Source: Syntrophaceae bacterium (lineage in GTDB: Bacteria; Desulfobacterota; Syntrophia; Syntrophales; UBA2185). Taken from it: a stretch of 17,346 nucleotides of DNA. Shown here piece after piece: positions 15,517 to 17,346 of the stretch. Below the pieces are notes generated by a model. The model was given only the letters and a program-made list of their open reading frames with translations, made no database searches and had not been told where the DNA came from. Location: contig DNUI01000025.1 of the NCBI GenBank assembly GCA_003508565.1, positions 1 through 17,346 on the forward strand. The letters are read 5' to 3'. A program made the translations under genes and the position numbers. The number at the start of each line of letters is the position of its first letter. The first letter of the stretch is position 1.

Positions 15517-16404
15517 TTATTTGTGCAGATAGTGGAAAGGTGGATTAGGTCTTGCCACGAAGCACTGATTGGTAAAGCCGTACTTCTTGATTATGTTGAA
15601 AGCCTGATATGCTTCGGCTTTCTTGCTCTCAAAATCATACATCCACATATTTCCTTGTACGATCTTCCAGCGACCGCCAACTTCCTTCACCTCGATGGCA
15701 GCTGGATTAAATTTGATACAGTCCTGGCCGCTCATATCGCCGACAGGAGCGTTGTTCCCGACCAGGAGATAAGTAAATGAAGGATCCGGACGCCCGACGA
15801 AGCAGGAGCGGTTCATCTTGTAAAACTTTATGACCGCTAACGACTTATCCGCCGCGGCCTTATTGGTCCCGAAATCAAACATCCAGTGACTGCCGTCAAC
15901 GATCTTCCATCTGTTATTGATCTTTGCAACTGTTGCCGTTGCAGGGTTGAAGCCGACACAGTCCTCAGCCACGGATGGGGCAACTTTACGTTTAAACGTT
16001 TCCACATCCGCATAATTTGTCCGACCACTCGTATCGGTAAACCGAGTATAGGTCGCCGCCTGGAGTTGAGTCCCCGAAGAACGTAATATCATCAATCTCT
16101 CTGCGAAACTTTCCTTATGAACAACAGAGACCGCCTGTGCAGTTCCTGCGAGATCACTGCTTACATTTGGCCCGTACGCATGTGCCTGCATATTCCCCCA
16201 ATCACAATCAGTGGGATGACATTGACCCCATGCATGGACCTTGACATTTATTCCGCTCACAGTGATCTTAAGAGCGGTGACACCTCTTGTATTCGGGTTA
16301 ACATTTTCCCAGTCGCCTGCAAATTGCGCGAGGCTTGCGAAAGCTGTTGTGACAATAAACAGAGAAAATAAACAGATAATTACTCCAACTGCTACTTTTT
16401 TCAT
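15517..16404 (-). CDS. Secreted protein with two tandem 68-residue repeats
   Basis: A 295-residue exported protein with a signal peptide (1-23, cut after AFA) and a clear ribosome-binding site AAGGAGG before the ATG at 16404. Residues 24 to about 140 form a first domain opening FAGDWENVNPNTRG and carrying VHAWGQCHPTDCDWG, a pattern seen in uncharacterised exported bacterial proteins (recalled, not searched). Two near-identical repeats follow, at 147-214 and 227-294, both reading DCxxFNPA...RWKIVxGxxWMxDF...CFVxRPxPxFxYL. The cysteines are at 149/201 and 229/281, 52 residues apart in each, so each repeat probably has its own disulfide. The repeats suggest a binding module, perhaps for a ligand or the cell surface; no enzyme motif is seen. 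It converges with the LPP20 gene and has its own promoter. Confidence 0.8.
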   Translation of the reverse strand: MKKVAVGVIICLFSLFIVTTAFASLAQFAGDWENVNPNTRGVTALKITVSGINVKVHAWGQCHPTDCDWGNMQAHAYGPNVSSDLAGTAQAVSVVHKESFAERLMILRSSGTQLQAATYTRFTDTSGRTNYADVETFKRKVAPSVAEDCVGFNPATATVAKINNRWKIVDGSHWMFDFGTNKAAADKSLAVIKFYKMNRSCFVGRPDPSFTYLLVGNNAPVGDMSGQDCIKFNPAAIEVKEVGGRWKIVQGNMWMYDFESKKAEAYQAFNIIKKYGFTNQCFVARPNPPFHYLHK

Positions 16405-16435
16405 AATGTTCCTCCTTTTTGTATGCTTTAAAGTT

Positions 16436-16465
16436 ATTGTAAAATTGAATTTTCGTAAGTGACAA
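16436..16465 (-). promoter_or_regulatory. Sigma70 promoter of the tandem-repeat secreted protein
   Basis: On the minus strand TTGTCA (16465-16460) is followed after 18 nt by TACAAT (16441-16436), five of six matches in each. Transcription would begin about 25 nt before the ATG at 16404, fitting a short leader that contains AAGGAGG. Confidence 0.65.
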
Positions 16466-17218
16466 CTTCTCGAAAGAACCTACGACTGCATCACCCCCTC
16501 TCCATAATTGATTTAGGAATTACATTTGTGATGGTATGACCGAATCCAGCGAGAAGCTTTGACAGCACAGAATTAAAAGGTTATTGAAAGTCGCTTTACT
16601 ATAGTGGTCGATGAAAAATAGCCGGAGGACTTCAATATGTGCTAATCTTACTACAGTTCTGCAAAATATATTCCAGAACAGAAAATATGTATTACTATGT
16701 AATAACAGCATCTTTCTAAAATGATGCCGAAAAATACTGCTGCCCTGCTGAGGAAGTATTCCCCTCTCCCTGGGGAATACTTCCCCTCTTGGAACTGGAA
16801 TCGACGTTTCAACTACTCATGGCCTGCTTTGATGGCTTTTTTGGAAAGACTATCATGCCAATATCTCTGTGCAGTCTTTATTTCCTCCACCTCGGCTTAC
16901 TTATCCAGATGGAAACCCTCAAGAAAAAGCCTCTGGTCATTTTATCGCCATTGTTGCCGTCTGCACACTATTGCATTGATCCTTTTAAGGTATATTCAAC
17001 TCCTTATTCGGGTTCGGAAGGTTTAAATACTTGCATAATTTCATACGTAAGTACATACTGCGTTCATTTAAAATGCAGCAAGAACTCTTCATGTATGTGA
17101 GAACTTAAAAGATATCTTCCTGCCTTCGATAAGAATCCGAATTTACGATATGGAATACTAAGCGTAAGGTCTTTCTAAAACAAGATATGAAATAAACAAT
17201 CTCAGAAGAGGCAAACGC
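16466..17218. other. AT-rich intergenic region without a convincing gene
   Basis: About 750 nt, visibly richer in A and T than the coding parts. The open frames here (for example 16721-17026 and 16789-17100, both +) have no recognisable motif, no good ribosome-binding site and overlapping alternatives. The features seen are a TTGACA at 16554-16559 without a matching -10, a GGAGG at 16624-16628 leading only to a short frame, and the 13-bp hairpin at 16752-16784. It could be decayed coding or mobile DNA, or simply a long spacer. Confidence 0.5.
16752..16784. repeat. Perfect 13-bp inverted repeat (hairpin)
   Basis: GGAAGTATTCCCC (16752-16764) is the exact reverse complement of 16772-16784, with a 7-nt loop TCTCCCT. 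No T-run follows on either strand, so a standard terminator is unlikely. No second copy was seen in this window. It could be a REP-like element, the end of a small mobile element, or a structured small RNA. Confidence 0.7.
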
Positions 17219-17346
17219 ATGGACCTAAGAATAGTTCGCATGATTGTGGGAATCTCGACTTGCATGCTAGTGTTTACTACCTTAACGCATCTAACCCTTG
17301 TTTGTCAAGCTCAGGCGGGAAAACTGTCAGAAGCAAGTAAACTGTC
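17219..17346 (+). CDS. Start of an exported protein, truncated by the window end
   Basis: The frame from ATG 17219 is open to the end of the window (42 complete codons plus two bases, 43 in all if the last is read as Ser). AGAGG lies about 8 nt before the start. The product starts MDLRIVRMIVG, has a hydrophobic core (ISTCMLVFTTL) and ends the likely signal peptide at VCQAQA before GKLSEASKLS, so it is probably exported with a cut near residue 33. The mature start KLSEASKLS is reminiscent of sequences before TPR repeats, but that is only a guess. No lipobox is seen: the cysteine at 29 has no small residue before it. Family unknown. Confidence 0.6.
   Translation, partial: MDLRIVRMIVGISTCMLVFTTLTHLTLVCQAQAGKLSEASKL

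Noticed and set aside
16637..16720. Short frame after GGAGG at 16624-16628
   Set aside because: The ATG at 16637 is followed by one codon and a stop; a GTG at 16639 gives only 26 residues with no support.
16721..17100. Two overlapping + strand frames of about 100 codons (16721-17026 and 16789-17100)
   Set aside because: They overlap in different frames, have no ribosome-binding site, no recognisable motif and Cys/Trp/Arg-rich random-looking composition. The first runs straight through the 13-bp hairpin.
1..17346. CRISPR array, tRNA, rRNA, intact IS element or defence system
   Set aside because: No regularly spaced repeats, no tRNA cloverleaf-like sequence, no rRNA segment and no transposase, integrase, nuclease or toxin-antitoxin motif was seen on either strand.

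Overview
This window looks like a chromosomal segment of a Gram-negative bacterium, most likely in the former Deltaproteobacteria (Desulfobacterota, Syntrophus/Geobacter-like). That is an inference from three things: the gene order pgpA-cinA-thpR-recA-recX-alaS, a set of exported envelope proteins including an LPP20-type protein, and moderate GC. No rRNA, tRNA, CRISPR array, intact insertion sequence or phage module was seen.

Layout. Positions 1-2170 hold a small redox/sulfur group: the 3' end of a thioredoxin-fold protein with a CPYC motif, a Prx6-type peroxiredoxin on the + strand, and a convergent rhodanese fused to an ABM-like domain. A small DUF202 membrane protein follows (2423-2770, +). 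From 9744 down to 3094, on the - strand, runs a compact housekeeping cluster: pgpA (phosphatidylglycerophosphatase A), cinA, thpR, recA, recX and alaS. cinA/thpR overlap by 8 nt and recX/alaS by 14 nt, and the cluster ends at a good intrinsic terminator (3028-3077). recA has its own leader with a TATAAA -10 element and a degenerate LexA-like site. On the + strand follow a stand-alone M17-peptidase N-terminal domain with a strong promoter, then a Y-family DNA polymerase whose promoter spacer is occupied by a perfect GAAC-N4-GTTC palindrome, a LexA/SOS box of the type known from Gram-positive bacteria.

From 11936 the content changes to envelope proteins. A consensus sigma70 promoter and a leader of about 290 nt precede three co-directional genes: a probable lipoprotein of unknown family, a secreted Ig-like protein with a Pro/Thr/Gln-rich tail, and an LPP20-domain protein. 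They probably form one operon and one periplasmic or outer-membrane assembly of unknown role. A strong GC hairpin separates them from a convergent secreted protein (15517-16404, -) made of an N-terminal domain plus two near-identical 68-residue repeats. Then come about 800 bp of AT-rich DNA with no convincing gene but a perfect 13-bp hairpin, and finally the first 43 codons of another exported protein that runs off the window.

The best candidates for something undescribed are the three-gene envelope cassette and the neighbouring tandem-repeat secreted protein. The best regulatory observation is the LexA box on the polymerase gene, with a weaker relative before recA. No defence, antiphage or mobile system was found.
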